This document shows, piece after piece, positions 36,928 to 44,775 of a DNA stretch of 64,000 nucleotides. Numbering within the stretch: the stretch's first letter is position 1; every line of letters begins with the position of its first letter. The translations under genes and the position numbers were made by a program. The notes beneath the pieces are model-generated. The model searched no databases. It was not told the DNA's origin and saw nothing but the letters and a program-made list of their open reading frames with translations. The stretch is from Pseudovibrio sp. Ad37 (GTDB lineage Bacteria > Pseudomonadota > Alphaproteobacteria > Rhizobiales > Stappiaceae). The DNA is taken from positions 62,001-126,000 of the forward strand of contig NZ_LMCF01000222.1 in assembly GCF_001623075.1 (NCBI RefSeq), given 5' to 3'.

Positions 36928-37309
36928 TTCATTGAAATAGATTTTATTGATGCAAAACTGCCGCCCCTCAGGGCCACTGAACAACCGATGTACGAATAAA
37001 GCCGTCATTCGCTGCGTCCTAAAAGTTCTGCTCAGCAAGTTGAATCTGCAGCGTGGAGGGCCTAAGAGGTCATCGGAGTACTTCTCGCTGAGGTTGAAAC
37101 AGGCACACTCTAAGGCTTCTACACTCACCCTCATGAGTGATCTGGAATTACCCAGCTGACCGAAAACGACTTGTTACACCCGCTAAGACCGATGGTATTG
37201 CGTATGGCCATTAAGCCATTTTAGTTGGAATTATATTATCCTCAATCCTGGACTAAGGAACTGACGGCACCCCTCTTGTGGAGAGATGCCGTAAAGAGAA
37301 TGTTCTAAA
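36928..37309. other. Gene-free spacer
   Basis: About 380 bases with no convincing gene. A weak hairpin (ACGGCA / TGCCGT) at 37263-37291 near the end of the OYE gene may help terminate it. Short open frames here lack start signals and familiar motifs. Confidence 0.5.
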
Positions 37310-38419
37310 CTAGATTTCGGCACGGGCAGAAAAGTAAGCATTCGCTGTCTCTAGATCAGCCAGAGGCGTGAACATTTCAAAATCAAACGGACGCCGTGCT
37401 TCGTTCTTTTGCAATTTCACAGGCCAATTCTGCGTAACAAGCGCGTCTTTACCAATCGCCACAAAATCACACTCATCTTGCAGGATCATTTTTTGTGCGA
37501 TTGCAGGATCACCTAGGCCGCCATTCGCTATGACAGGTAAACCGGTAAGATTTTTTGCATGTGCAGCTAAAGACGCTCCATGTTGAAATGCCGAGGCCTG
37601 AGCAACAAATTCTGTAGTGTGTACGTAATCAGCACCACTCGCTTCAACCGCCTCGAAGATAACCTTAGCGTCGTCTCTTTGTCCTGCCCATTTGTGCTCG
37701 AAGTCGTTGACCTTGCTCTGTGATAGACGTACGCCAACCGTAAAGTCGCCCCCGACAGCATCCCGAACAGCTTCTAGAACCTCGCATGTCAGTCGTGCGC
37801 GTTCAAATATGCCTTGGCCGTATTGGTCACCACGCTGGTTTGCGTAATCGGTTAGGAACTGATCCAAAAGATAGCCGTTGGCACTGTGAATCTCGACCCC
37901 GTCTGCACCGGCCTCCTGAGCACGTTTAGCCGAGTCTGCAAAACCGCAAATTGCAGTCTTAATCTCAGAAACCGTCATTTCAGAAGGGGTAGGATACATA
38001 CCAGAACCCCGATAGAACTCCATTTGATGACCTTTAGGCTGTACGGGGGAAGGGCCACGTGTCTCATTAGAGAAGCGATTAAATTGTGACAGGGCACCAG
38101 CATGCATTAATTGCATAATTATTTTTGCGCCTGTTGCCTTCACGCCTTTGATTAACTCAGCCCAACTTGCGGCTTGCGTTTTATCAGTGATCCCCGGCTG
38201 GAACTGGTATCCCTGACTAAAGTGTTGGTCAGTGTAGACACCCTCGGTAATGATTGCTCCAAAGCCGCCCTTGCCAAATCTCTCATAATACGGCTGCATA
38301 AGAGGGCCAACGCAGCCTGAAGCACTTGCACTGACGCGCGTCATTGGAGCGACAAGAGTTCGGTTGCGTAGCTCTAGCTTCCCAAGTTTTGCGCTTTCGA
38401 ATAACTGAGAGTAGGTCAT
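37310..38419 (-). CDS. Old Yellow Enzyme family NADH:flavin oxidoreductase
   Basis: FMN-dependent ene-reductase of 369 residues. The TIM-barrel motifs are present: LRNRTLVAPMTRVSASASG near residue 18, the active-site segment VEIHSANGYLLDQFLTDYAN, GVRLSQSKVNDFEHKWAG, and the phosphate-binding PVIANGGLGDP. Start ATG 38419. It is divergent from a LysR regulator with a 97-base gap, a classic regulator-target pair. The physiological substrate is unknown. The base composition is lower in GC than flanking core genes. Confidence 0.92.
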   Translation of the reverse strand: MTYSQLFESAKLGKLELRNRTLVAPMTRVSASASGCVGPLMQPYYERFGKGGFGAIITEGVYTDQHFSQGYQFQPGITDKTQAASWAELIKGVKATGAKIIMQLMHAGALSQFNRFSNETRGPSPVQPKGHQMEFYRGSGMYPTPSEMTVSEIKTAICGFADSAKRAQEAGADGVEIHSANGYLLDQFLTDYANQRGDQYGQGIFERARLTCEVLEAVRDAVGGDFTVGVRLSQSKVNDFEHKWAGQRDDAKVIFEAVEASGADYVHTTEFVAQASAFQHGASLAAHAKNLTGLPVIANGGLGDPAIAQKMILQDECDFVAIGKDALVTQNWPVKLQKNEARRPFDFEMFTPLADLETANAYFSARAEI

Positions 38420-38516
38420 GGTATCTCCGTTTGCTGGTAGTCAATCGGGTATACCTCTTCCTGCTAGTATGTTAATTGGATGCAATGACTAATCACCTTT
38501 TCCAATTCGTTATATA
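38420..38516. promoter_or_regulatory. Divergent promoter region of OYE and LysR genes
   Basis: 97 AT-rich bases between the two starts. LysR proteins usually bind such shared regions, but no clear T-N11-A palindrome was identified by eye. Confidence 0.5.
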
Positions 38517-39419
38517 ATGACAAGCGAGAACCTATCAGATCTACTCGGTATTTTTCGGGTTGTTGTTGATTCTGGAAGCTTTTCAGCTGCCGGACGCATT
38601 CTCAATATCTCACCTGCCTGGGTTGCCAAGCAAGTTACCCGGTTAGAGGCTGTTTTAGGCGCTAGCTTATTGATCCGTTCAACCCGTGCTTTGCGTCTTA
38701 CAGACGCCGGGCAGGAATGCTACCGAACCGCAAGTATTGTTGCCGATGAGCTGACATGGTTGAAGGACAAGCTTTGTGCAGACTCGAAGGCCATTACGGG
38801 CGTTGTACGGCTCAATGTGCCCTCAATAATTGCTCAAGATGTTATAGCTGAGCACATTTCTGAGTTTCAGATGAAATATCCGAGCATAAAACTGGACATA
38901 GTTGTATCTGATAGCTTTTCTGATGTCTTGAATGAGGATGTAGATATCATTTTTAGGGTCTCCAGAGCCCTTGAAGACAGCACAGCTGTTACACAGCAAG
39001 TTTCGTTTGTGCCACGAGTACTTTGCGCCTCAAAAGACTACCTTTCCCGTACTCCAAAAATTGAAACAAGCCATGACGTGAAAGGCCATAAAGCTCTTGT
39101 GTTCGATAGCCCGCAGAGTTCTTCTGAGTGGTTTTTGCGCTGTCGCGAGGGGCAGGAGTGGATTGCGCCAAACGTCGTGCTGCGCGCCAATAATAGTTTT
39201 GTTTTAAAACGAGCAGCGATCAGCGGCGCGGGTATCGCTTTTCTGCCTAAAGTGATTGTAGAAAGTGAACTAATAACTGGTCAGCTGATCCATTTAGACC
39301 AAATAGAAGATGCTGACCCCTTTAAATTGTTCTTACTGCGCGCGCCCAGAAAACATCTTCCCAAGCGTGTTCAAATTGCATGGCGCTTTTTTGCCCAAGC
39401 TTGCAAAGACAAAACATAA
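38517..39419 (+). CDS. LysR family transcriptional regulator
   Basis: A 300-residue regulator with the N-terminal winged helix (about 7-65, LGIFRVVVDSGSFSAAGRIL and SPAWVAKQVTRLEAVLGASL) and a periplasmic-binding-like effector domain from about 90. The HTH has SPAWVAKQ where SQPALSRQ is more common, as in PBP2_CrgA-like members. It diverges from the Old Yellow Enzyme gene and probably controls it. Many AT-rich codons suggest recent acquisition. Confidence 0.92.
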   Translation: MTSENLSDLLGIFRVVVDSGSFSAAGRILNISPAWVAKQVTRLEAVLGASLLIRSTRALRLTDAGQECYRTASIVADELTWLKDKLCADSKAITGVVRLNVPSIIAQDVIAEHISEFQMKYPSIKLDIVVSDSFSDVLNEDVDIIFRVSRALEDSTAVTQQVSFVPRVLCASKDYLSRTPKIETSHDVKGHKALVFDSPQSSSEWFLRCREGQEWIAPNVVLRANNSFVLKRAAISGAGIAFLPKVIVESELITGQLIHLDQIEDADPFKLFLLRAPRKHLPKRVQIAWRFFAQACKDKT

Positions 39420-39628
39420 TGGGTGTAGCGCAGCGGTTCTGTATAGGTGGTTGATGGCCTATGGTTGTGATGGAATAGATGCTTCACCTACAACACTCTC
39501 AGGTCAAATTGACTTATTTATCCCTTAAGTACTGACGTCACACACTCATTGATCGTTTTTGTACTAGCACCATAAGCACGACAATGCTTTATGTTAGCTT
39601 CAACACAATGATAAGGTAGACTAAATCA

Positions 39629-39808
39629 ATGGCAGATCGTTTTGAACGCCACCGCCAAGCGTGGACCCCTGAGGAAATTCGGAAGCTGCATTTGCTGGCG
39701 ACAAAGGGGATGAGTTTAAAGGCCATAGCCAAAGCTCTCACGCGTTCTGAAGAATCCACCAAGAATAGAGCGAAGCAAGAAAAACTGAAGATCTCAAAAG
39801 CCCGCTGA
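39629..39808 (+). CDS. 59-residue helix-turn-helix (SANT/Myb-like) protein
   Basis: ATG 39629 to TGA 39808. The sequence RQAWTPEEIRKLHLLATKGM and SLKAIAKALTRSEESTKNRA resembles the DNA-binding part of Myb/SANT-like and GcrA-like proteins: Trp-Thr-Pro-Glu-Glu opening followed by a helix-turn-helix. It is basic and probably binds DNA. It may be a complete small regulator or a domain left by decay of a larger island gene; its surroundings look eroded. Confidence 0.6.
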   Translation: MADRFERHRQAWTPEEIRKLHLLATKGMSLKAIAKALTRSEESTKNRAKQEKLKISKAR

Positions 39809-39889
39809 CTTCTTACGCTCAGGCTTTCACAAAAGATACTTTCTTGCCAGCCTCCGCCAAATTGATACGCAAAGCCCACCTCACTGCGC

Positions 39890-40132
39890 TCACGGACACT
39901 TTCTTCCCTCAATCCGGCTATCACACACCTTCACACCGGACAGATAACACGCCCACTTCACAATCTCTGCCTTACCCACCTTTGAGCGCCAGGACTTGAT
40001 GACAAAGTAGGTGCTGTCATTGCCCAGCAAAGCTTTGGTCAGCACTGTCTCACTTTTGGAAGCTGGCGTGGTGGTGCAGCTGGTAAGGAAGAGGCCAAAC
40101 TCGTAGCCATTCTCACGCTCCTTTCCTGGCAA
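39890..40132 (-). pseudogene. Possible lipoprotein remnant
   Basis: An 80-residue frame begins at TTG 40132 and has FLTSCTTTPASKSETVLTKA, resembling a lipobox cysteine followed by a Thr-rich linker, then a Cys-containing domain (KWACYLSGVKVCDSRIEG). The part before the lipobox is too polar for a working signal peptide, so the 5' end may be truncated or frameshifted. Confidence 0.3.
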
Positions 40133-40200
40133 GCGCTCTTCTTGTGTCTTACAGAAACTCCTATAAACTTACGAGGAACTTAGGAGGACCAGCGAGCGCC

Positions 40201-40428
40201 ATGTCAGCACAAAAGTATATCAAGTTCATGTTCCTATCCGAGTTAGCGATAGCGCATGCTTTTTCAGCTTACCTAAAGGCTCGGCGCACACGGAAGAAAA
40301 AACAACCTCAGGTCCGCGAGCCGAATATTAACTGCGAGAATGGCAACGCAACACAGGCAACAAGTAGCAAGCGCGATAGTACGACTAGCATCGATACCGA
40401 CTTAGATCTGCCTTCTAAACAGATTTAG
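40201..40428 (+). CDS. Hypothetical basic protein, 75 residues
   Basis: From ATG 40201, with AGGAGG 13 bases upstream. The N-terminus has one weakly hydrophobic stretch (IKFMFLSELAIAHAFSAYL), then a very basic segment (KARRTRKKKQPQVR) and a polar tail. No family recognised. Confidence 0.35.
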   Translation: MSAQKYIKFMFLSELAIAHAFSAYLKARRTRKKKQPQVREPNINCENGNATQATSSKRDSTTSIDTDLDLPSKQI

Positions 40429-40788
40429 GGCGCAGTTTTGAACTCGTCGGGTAGTACATATGAGGCTTAGGTTTTAGCGTTGGTTAAAATCGTTGCATTG
40501 ATGGATGCAGATATTGTGATCCAGATTAAAAACAAACGATCCTTATTACAGCTTTGAAAGCGTTAGCCTCGCTACGAACACACACTCAAGCCAGACAAAA
40601 TCACAAGCCATATTGAAGTTATAGCATAACCCTTAGCAACGGGAATAACTTCCCCGGTAGCAGTTAGCTGCATTCTACCAGCGAAAACTCAGCCCCCGTC
40701 CAGTCTGAAGCCAATCAACACAGCAACGCGGCCAGAACGTAAAAAACGCAAAATAACGCAAAGTTTCACATAGCAACGCAAACACGAA

Positions 40789-40819
40789 AAAAGCCGCTCC
40801 CCAACAGGCAGCGGCTTTT
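40789..40819 (-). terminator. Rho-independent terminator of trcR
   Basis: AAAAGCCGCT / AGCGGCTTTT form a 10-base stem with an 11-base loop; on the minus strand a T-run follows. It lies 110 bases beyond the gene's stop. Confidence 0.8.
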
Positions 40820-40871
40820 CATGTTATCCAACAAAGGCAGGGCAAGCTCTTTTAGAGTTATGCCCCTTCCA

Positions 40872-40904
40872 AGCGCGTTCCATTTGATTGAGTTCAATCA
40901 AATG
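40872..40904. repeat. Interspersed palindromic repeat, family B copy 2
   Basis: CATTTGATT and AATCAAATG arms preceded by AGCGCGTTC. It matches 22882-22914 at most positions; paired changes in the arms (C/T and G/A) keep the palindrome. Confidence 0.6.
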
Positions 40905-40929
40905 ATAAGAATTCGCTCTAAAGACGCTC

Positions 40930-41649
40930 TTAGCGCTCGTCTTCGTCCTCATCGCTGTCACCAGTGGATTTGAAGTTCGCGAACACAGCATCTGCATCCA
41001 CGGCTTCTTCAACTTCACGGGTCTTCGGCGCAGGTGTCGCAAACGCAGCAGCCATTGCTTCTTCGCTTGTTGTTTCATCAACAGGCAGAAGGGATTGCGG
41101 CTCTTCACCCTCAATCGGTTTCGGAGCGTTCTTCGCAGCTTTCTCAACTTCGATGTCCAGCTCTATCTGAGAACTCAAACCCAGAGTGACCGGATCCATC
41201 GGATCAAGATGCGCAGAGTTCCAATGCGTTCTCGTACGGATTGCTTCAATCGTCGGCTTGGTTGTGCCAACAAGACGCATGATCTGAGCATCAAGCAGCT
41301 CAGGATGGTAACGTACAAGCCACAAAATTGCGTTCGGGCGATCCTGTCGACGCGAAACAGGGGTGTAACGAGGACCTTTGCGCTTGTTCTCAGGAACACG
41401 CACTTTGGACTCGAAAATCTGCATACGGTAGCGCGGATCGTTCGACGCTTTTTCAATTTCGTCACGGGTCAGCTGACCAGCCAGAACAGGGTCCATACCC
41501 TTGATGCCCTGAGCAGCTTCACCATCAGCGATCGCCTTCACTTCAAGCGGATGCAGCTTACAAAACGCAGCAATCTGATCAAAGCCAAGAGCGGTGTTAT
41601 CTACCAACCATACGGCTGTTGCCTTTGGCATAAGCGGCGCGTTGGACAT
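40930..41649 (-). CDS. trcR: TrcR family cell-cycle transcriptional regulator (DUF1013)
   Basis: The 239-residue protein starts at ATG 41649 after AGGAGGG (open frame continues to 41676). The conserved part, residues 1-150, includes LMPKATAVWLVDNTALGFDQ, HPLEVKAIADGEAAQGIKGM and RPNAILWLVRYHPELLDAQI, typical of DUF1013/TrcR. The C-terminal 80 residues are acidic and low complexity (Glu/Asp/Ala/Pro). TrcR proteins are an alphaproteobacterial group linked to the cell cycle; two helix-turn-helix-like segments suggest DNA binding. Confidence 0.9.
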   Translation of the reverse strand: MSNAPLMPKATAVWLVDNTALGFDQIAAFCKLHPLEVKAIADGEAAQGIKGMDPVLAGQLTRDEIEKASNDPRYRMQIFESKVRVPENKRKGPRYTPVSRRQDRPNAILWLVRYHPELLDAQIMRLVGTTKPTIEAIRTRTHWNSAHLDPMDPVTLGLSSQIELDIEVEKAAKNAPKPIEGEEPQSLLPVDETTSEEAMAAAFATPAPKTREVEEAVDADAVFANFKSTGDSDEDEDER

Positions 41650-41834
41650 TGTATAAATCCCTCCTGAGTGCTCCACAGCCTAATCAAAGGTGGCGAAGCC
41701 GAATTCCATAAGAGTTTTTGGGAAACTTGAGCGCACTATACGCTCACATTTTCCCAAAAGCAAACCAGATCAACACGGGCCTCCACCATCTTTAGGAAAC
41801 CTGTGAGAATTCAAAACCGGCCTATGCACTTTCC

Positions 41835-42842
41835 CTAGCCAACCTTGAGGATGATCTTTCCGGTATGGCCGGAACCTTCCATCCTGTCATGCGCGGCCTT
41901 TACATCGCTGATATCAAAGACCTTATCCAGAACCACCTTGACGCGGCTGGTTTCCAGCAATGGCCAGACCTTCTCACGAAGAGCATCAGCGATCTGACCT
42001 TTATACGCGTTGGTCCGTGGCCGCAGTGTTGAACCGGTGTGCGTCAGCCGCTTCATCATTAATCGGCTAAAGTTGACATTTTCCGAAGGTCCATGAAGCG
42101 TCGCAATCTGGCAGATACGCCCGTCAACCGCTGCAACAATCCAGTTCTTCTCAACGTAATCACCGCCAACCATATCAAGGATCACTTCAACCCCCTGCTT
42201 AGCTGTGATGTTACCAATCTCTTTCACAAAATCGGTCGTCCGGTAGTTGATCACATAGTCCGCCCCAAGCTCGCGAACCGCCTGAGCTTTTTCATCAGAC
42301 CCAACCGTTGTAAACACCTCAGCACCGAAGGCCTTTGCCAACTGAATGGCTGTTGTCCCGATCCCGGAAGACCCGCCATGAACAAGGAACTTCTCACCAG
42401 ACTGAAGCCCCAAACGGTCAAAAACATTAGACCACACCGTAAAGAAGGTCTCTGGAATGCCAGCGGCTTCCTCCATAGATATCCCCGCCGGCACATGCAA
42501 AACATGCGCAGCAGGCGCAACACAATACTGCGCATACCCACCACCCGGCGTCAGCGCACAAACCCGCCCCCCTAAGCTCTGAGAAGCAACACCTTCTCCC
42601 AACTCCACAATTTCACCGGAAACTTCCAATCCCAGCAAAGGAGAAGCCCCGGGAGGTGGCGGATATGCTCCCGTCCGCTGAATGACATCCGGTCGATTGA
42701 CACCCGCAGCATGAACCTTGATCAGAACCTCACCCACACCAGGCCTAGGTACATCAACCTCTGCAATTTCAAGAACTTCCGAACCCCCGACGCCATTCAT
42801 AACAACGGCTTTCATTTGTGCTGAACGATCATCTACTGTCAT
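41835..42842 (-). CDS. NAD(P)H quinone oxidoreductase, PIG3 type
   Basis: Zinc-less medium-chain dehydrogenase/reductase of 335 residues. Motifs include EVLIKVHAAGVNRPDVIQR, the cofactor-binding VHGGSSGIGTTAIQLAKAFG and GADYVINYRTTDF. ATG 42842 follows GAGGCAGCTT; the open frame continues upstream without a better start. Members reduce quinones and other electrophiles with NADPH. A DUF1192 gene diverges from it 165 bases upstream. Confidence 0.92.
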   Translation of the reverse strand: MTVDDRSAQMKAVVMNGVGGSEVLEIAEVDVPRPGVGEVLIKVHAAGVNRPDVIQRTGAYPPPPGASPLLGLEVSGEIVELGEGVASQSLGGRVCALTPGGGYAQYCVAPAAHVLHVPAGISMEEAAGIPETFFTVWSNVFDRLGLQSGEKFLVHGGSSGIGTTAIQLAKAFGAEVFTTVGSDEKAQAVRELGADYVINYRTTDFVKEIGNITAKQGVEVILDMVGGDYVEKNWIVAAVDGRICQIATLHGPSENVNFSRLMMKRLTHTGSTLRPRTNAYKGQIADALREKVWPLLETSRVKVVLDKVFDISDVKAAHDRMEGSGHTGKIILKVG

Positions 42843-43007
42843 AAGCTGCCTCGATTTTTGCAAATAGCGAAACTGCTGCTTGCTCACCTTCTCAATTAGG
42901 TAAAGAATAGTTGGCAACAAGTGCCCGTCTACCCCACCAAAGGTGAATTCTCGCTTTTGTGATGAAGAGAATACCCCAAAGGCCAACACAAGGAGTTCAT
43001 AAACGCT

Positions 43008-43202
43008 ATGGGTTTATTCAATGATGATGACACACCTCGCCCAGCAACCTCCGGGGTAATGGTGGGAAAGCCCCTCACGAACCTTTCAATCCACGAATTA
43101 AATGAGCGTCTTGAGCAGCTTAAGGCAGAGATCGTGCGCGTTGAGAATGAGATCGAAACAAAATCAAGCGCCAACTCATCAGCTGAAAGCTTCTTTAAGT
43201 AA
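43008..43202 (+). CDS. DUF1192 family small protein
   Basis: A 64-residue protein: GLFNDDDTPRPATSG, then LTNLSIHELNERLEQLKAEI, a short coiled coil. It matches DUF1192, an alphaproteobacterial family of unknown function. In several relatives it lies beside quinone oxidoreductase and DUF1465 genes, as here. Confidence 0.85.
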   Translation: MGLFNDDDTPRPATSGVMVGKPLTNLSIHELNERLEQLKAEIVRVENEIETKSSANSSAESFFK

Positions 43203-43287
43203 TCAAACAAAGTTTAAAACAAAAACTTACTCAAATTCATATAAATGCAAGCTACAAATTGCAAATAAATTAATTGGATACTTATAG

Positions 43288-43304
43288 TTTACCTATAGTT
43301 AACC
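43288..43304. promoter_or_regulatory. CtrA-like box upstream of a candidate small RNA
   Basis: TTTA-N7-TTAACC differs at one base from the alphaproteobacterial CtrA consensus TTAA-N7-TTAAC. It lies 25 bases before the first hairpin of the candidate RNA. Chance is possible in this AT-rich stretch. Confidence 0.35.
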
Positions 43305-43324
43305 ATTTTAAATTAGAACCTAGT

Positions 43325-43420
43325 TATTCCAGTTGATCTGGAACCAGAGTGAACATTCACTCTGCTTGACGCCTCCCTGTTAAAACACCTCAGAGCCGCA
43401 CCGATGCGGCTCTTTTTTTT
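43325..43420 (+). ncRNA. Candidate small RNA with three hairpins and a terminator
   Basis: Within 96 bases: a small hairpin CCAG-N5-CTGG (43329-43341), a perfect hairpin with arms CAGAGTGAA / TTCACTCTG (43345-43364), a single-stranded stretch containing GCCTCCCTG, and a strong terminator AGAGCCGCA / TGCGGCTCT followed by eight T (43392-43420). No protein is encoded. The exposed CCTCCC could pair with ribosome-binding sites, as in several alphaproteobacterial sRNAs. It is inferred from structure alone. Confidence 0.55.
43392..43420 (+). terminator. Rho-independent terminator of the candidate small RNA
   Basis: Nine-base perfect stem AGAGCCGCA / TGCGGCTCT with a four-base loop and eight T. It is about 190 bases after the DUF1192 stop, too far to serve that gene alone, which supports a separate transcript. 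Confidence 0.9.
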
Positions 43421-43646
43421 CTGCTCAGGCAACACCCAATCACGGTTTAATCACTCTATTCACAACCATGAGTTGGCACGGGCTTTGCTCCGCTCAGATT
43501 GAAGTAAGATCTCTTGCTCCATTTCGAGACAGTTTTATTCTTTCCAAAAGGCTCACATCAATTTTCGAGCCGTAATTGTTTCAGACTGGGATTTTAAAGG
43601 ACGCGAGTGAGAGAAACCTAACGCAGTTATTGAAGGGATTTTTAAG

Positions 43647-44171
43647 ATGGGTGAATTCAAAACTGAAACAGGGCCAGAGAACACCTTCAACTTTGCGCAA
43701 CGGCTCATGTCCTCCCAAAACTTCACGGAGCTTTTCCGCGAAGGCATGGGCCTTATTGAAGACACTGCATCCTATCTTGATGGTCCGGGAAGGAAACAGA
43801 GCAAAGCTCTTGGCTCCGCCGCGTCTCTCGCCTACGCAACCGAGTCCATGCGCCTCACCACACGCCTCATGCAGATGGCATCTTGGCTTCTGCTGCAACG
43901 GGCAGTCAATGATGGTGAGATTGTACAAGCAGAAGCTCAGAATGAGAAAAACAAGATCCGCGTCGATAATGCGACCAAGGAAATGCAGAACCCGGCCTGG
44001 CCAGACCTGCCTGAAACACTTCGCACCCTGATCGAGACCTCATTCCATCTGCAAAGACGCATCAAGCACGTCGATAGCATGCTCAAGGAGGAGCTCCTGC
44101 GCAAGCAAGCGGCAAACACCTCCAATCCAGTGGGTGATCAGCTCTCTCAAATCACAGCAGCGTTTAAATAG
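43647..44171 (+). CDS. DUF1465 family protein, RcdA-like
   Basis: A 174-residue helical protein. Residues 10-75 (ENTFNFAQRLMSSQNFTELF and FREGMGLIEDTASYLDG) and 78-110 (SLAYATESMRLTTRLMQMAS) match DUF1465, the family of Caulobacter RcdA, an adaptor that helps ClpXP degrade CtrA and other proteins. It contains a three-helix bundle; the polar C-terminal tail differs. Start ATG 43647 follows GAAGGGA at a distance. Whether it acts in CtrA turnover here is inference. Confidence 0.82.
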   Translation: MGEFKTETGPENTFNFAQRLMSSQNFTELFREGMGLIEDTASYLDGPGRKQSKALGSAASLAYATESMRLTTRLMQMASWLLLQRAVNDGEIVQAEAQNEKNKIRVDNATKEMQNPAWPDLPETLRTLIETSFHLQRRIKHVDSMLKEELLRKQAANTSNPVGDQLSQITAAFK

Positions 44172-44234
44172 CCTGATAAGTTTCGCTAGCGTCGAACTCC
44201 GCTAGCAACCCTGCGCACTCCTCAAACGCGCACA

Positions 44235-44266
44235 AAAAAACCCGAAGCAAACGCTTCGGGTTTTTT
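44235..44266. terminator. Bidirectional terminator between the RcdA-like gene and rpmE
   Basis: AAAAAACCCGAAGC and GCTTCGGGTTTTTT pair around four bases, with A/T runs on both sides. It serves both convergent genes. Confidence 0.9.
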
Positions 44267-44288
44267 AATTTCGCAAACTTCAGAGCAA

Positions 44289-44513
44289 TTATTTGCCCAG
44301 GAAGCCACCAAACTTGTTGGTGAAGCGGGACACGCGACCGCCACGGTCCATGAGCTGACGGTCACCACCAGTCCATGCTGGGTGGGAGCTCGGATCGATG
44401 TCGAGCTGCAGGGTGTCACCTTCTTTACCGTAAGTAGAACGGGTGGTGAATTCGGAACCATCAACGAGTTTTACAGTGATGGTGTGGTAATCTGGATGAA
44501 TGTCCTGTTTCAT
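44289..44513 (-). CDS. rpmE: 50S ribosomal protein L31
   Basis: The 74-residue protein begins [20 protein letters not shown] and contains [20 protein letters not shown] and [20 protein letters not shown], typical of L31. It lacks the CxxC zinc pairs of the C+ form, so it is the zinc-independent type. The alphaproteobacterial length is normal. It converges with the RcdA-like gene. Confidence 0.97.
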   Translation of the reverse strand: MKQDIHPDYHTITVKLVDGSEFTTRSTYGKEGDTLQLDIDPSSHPAWTGGDRQLMDRGGRVSRFTNKFGGFLGK

Positions 44514-44775
44514 GACTAAACTGTCCTGTCAGCAACGGCTGAGCCGCCTCAATCAAAAGATGGGCTTAGGGCTGGCCTGAAGCATCGGTAGAAAGAAGCC
44601 GCACTTTTCCAAGAACGGCACAATTGTGAAGGGGTCTATACCCCATCCAAACCGAGGAAACAAGAGGGTACAGCCCGCAGAAAACCAGAGAAAGCGCTTG
44701 CAATTAAAACTATCGGGACACATCTACTGCATCATACGATAAACTTAAATGATTTCGCAGATATCCGGGGGTGGC

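Larger units (their letters stand above)
40429..40929. other. Gene-free region with short repeats and a trcR terminator
   Basis: 501 bases holding three AACGCAAA-type direct repeats at about 40744-40783, the terminator of trcR at 40789-40819 and the family B palindrome at 40872-40904. No coding region is supported. Confidence 0.6.

Noticed and set aside
36947-37159. 70-codon plus-strand frame after the stator-like operon
   Set aside because: Poor start context and no similarity; overlaps an equally poor minus-strand frame.
40744-40783. AACGCAAA direct repeats as a CRISPR array
   Set aside because: Repeat units are only eight bases with uneven spacing; no spacer pattern.
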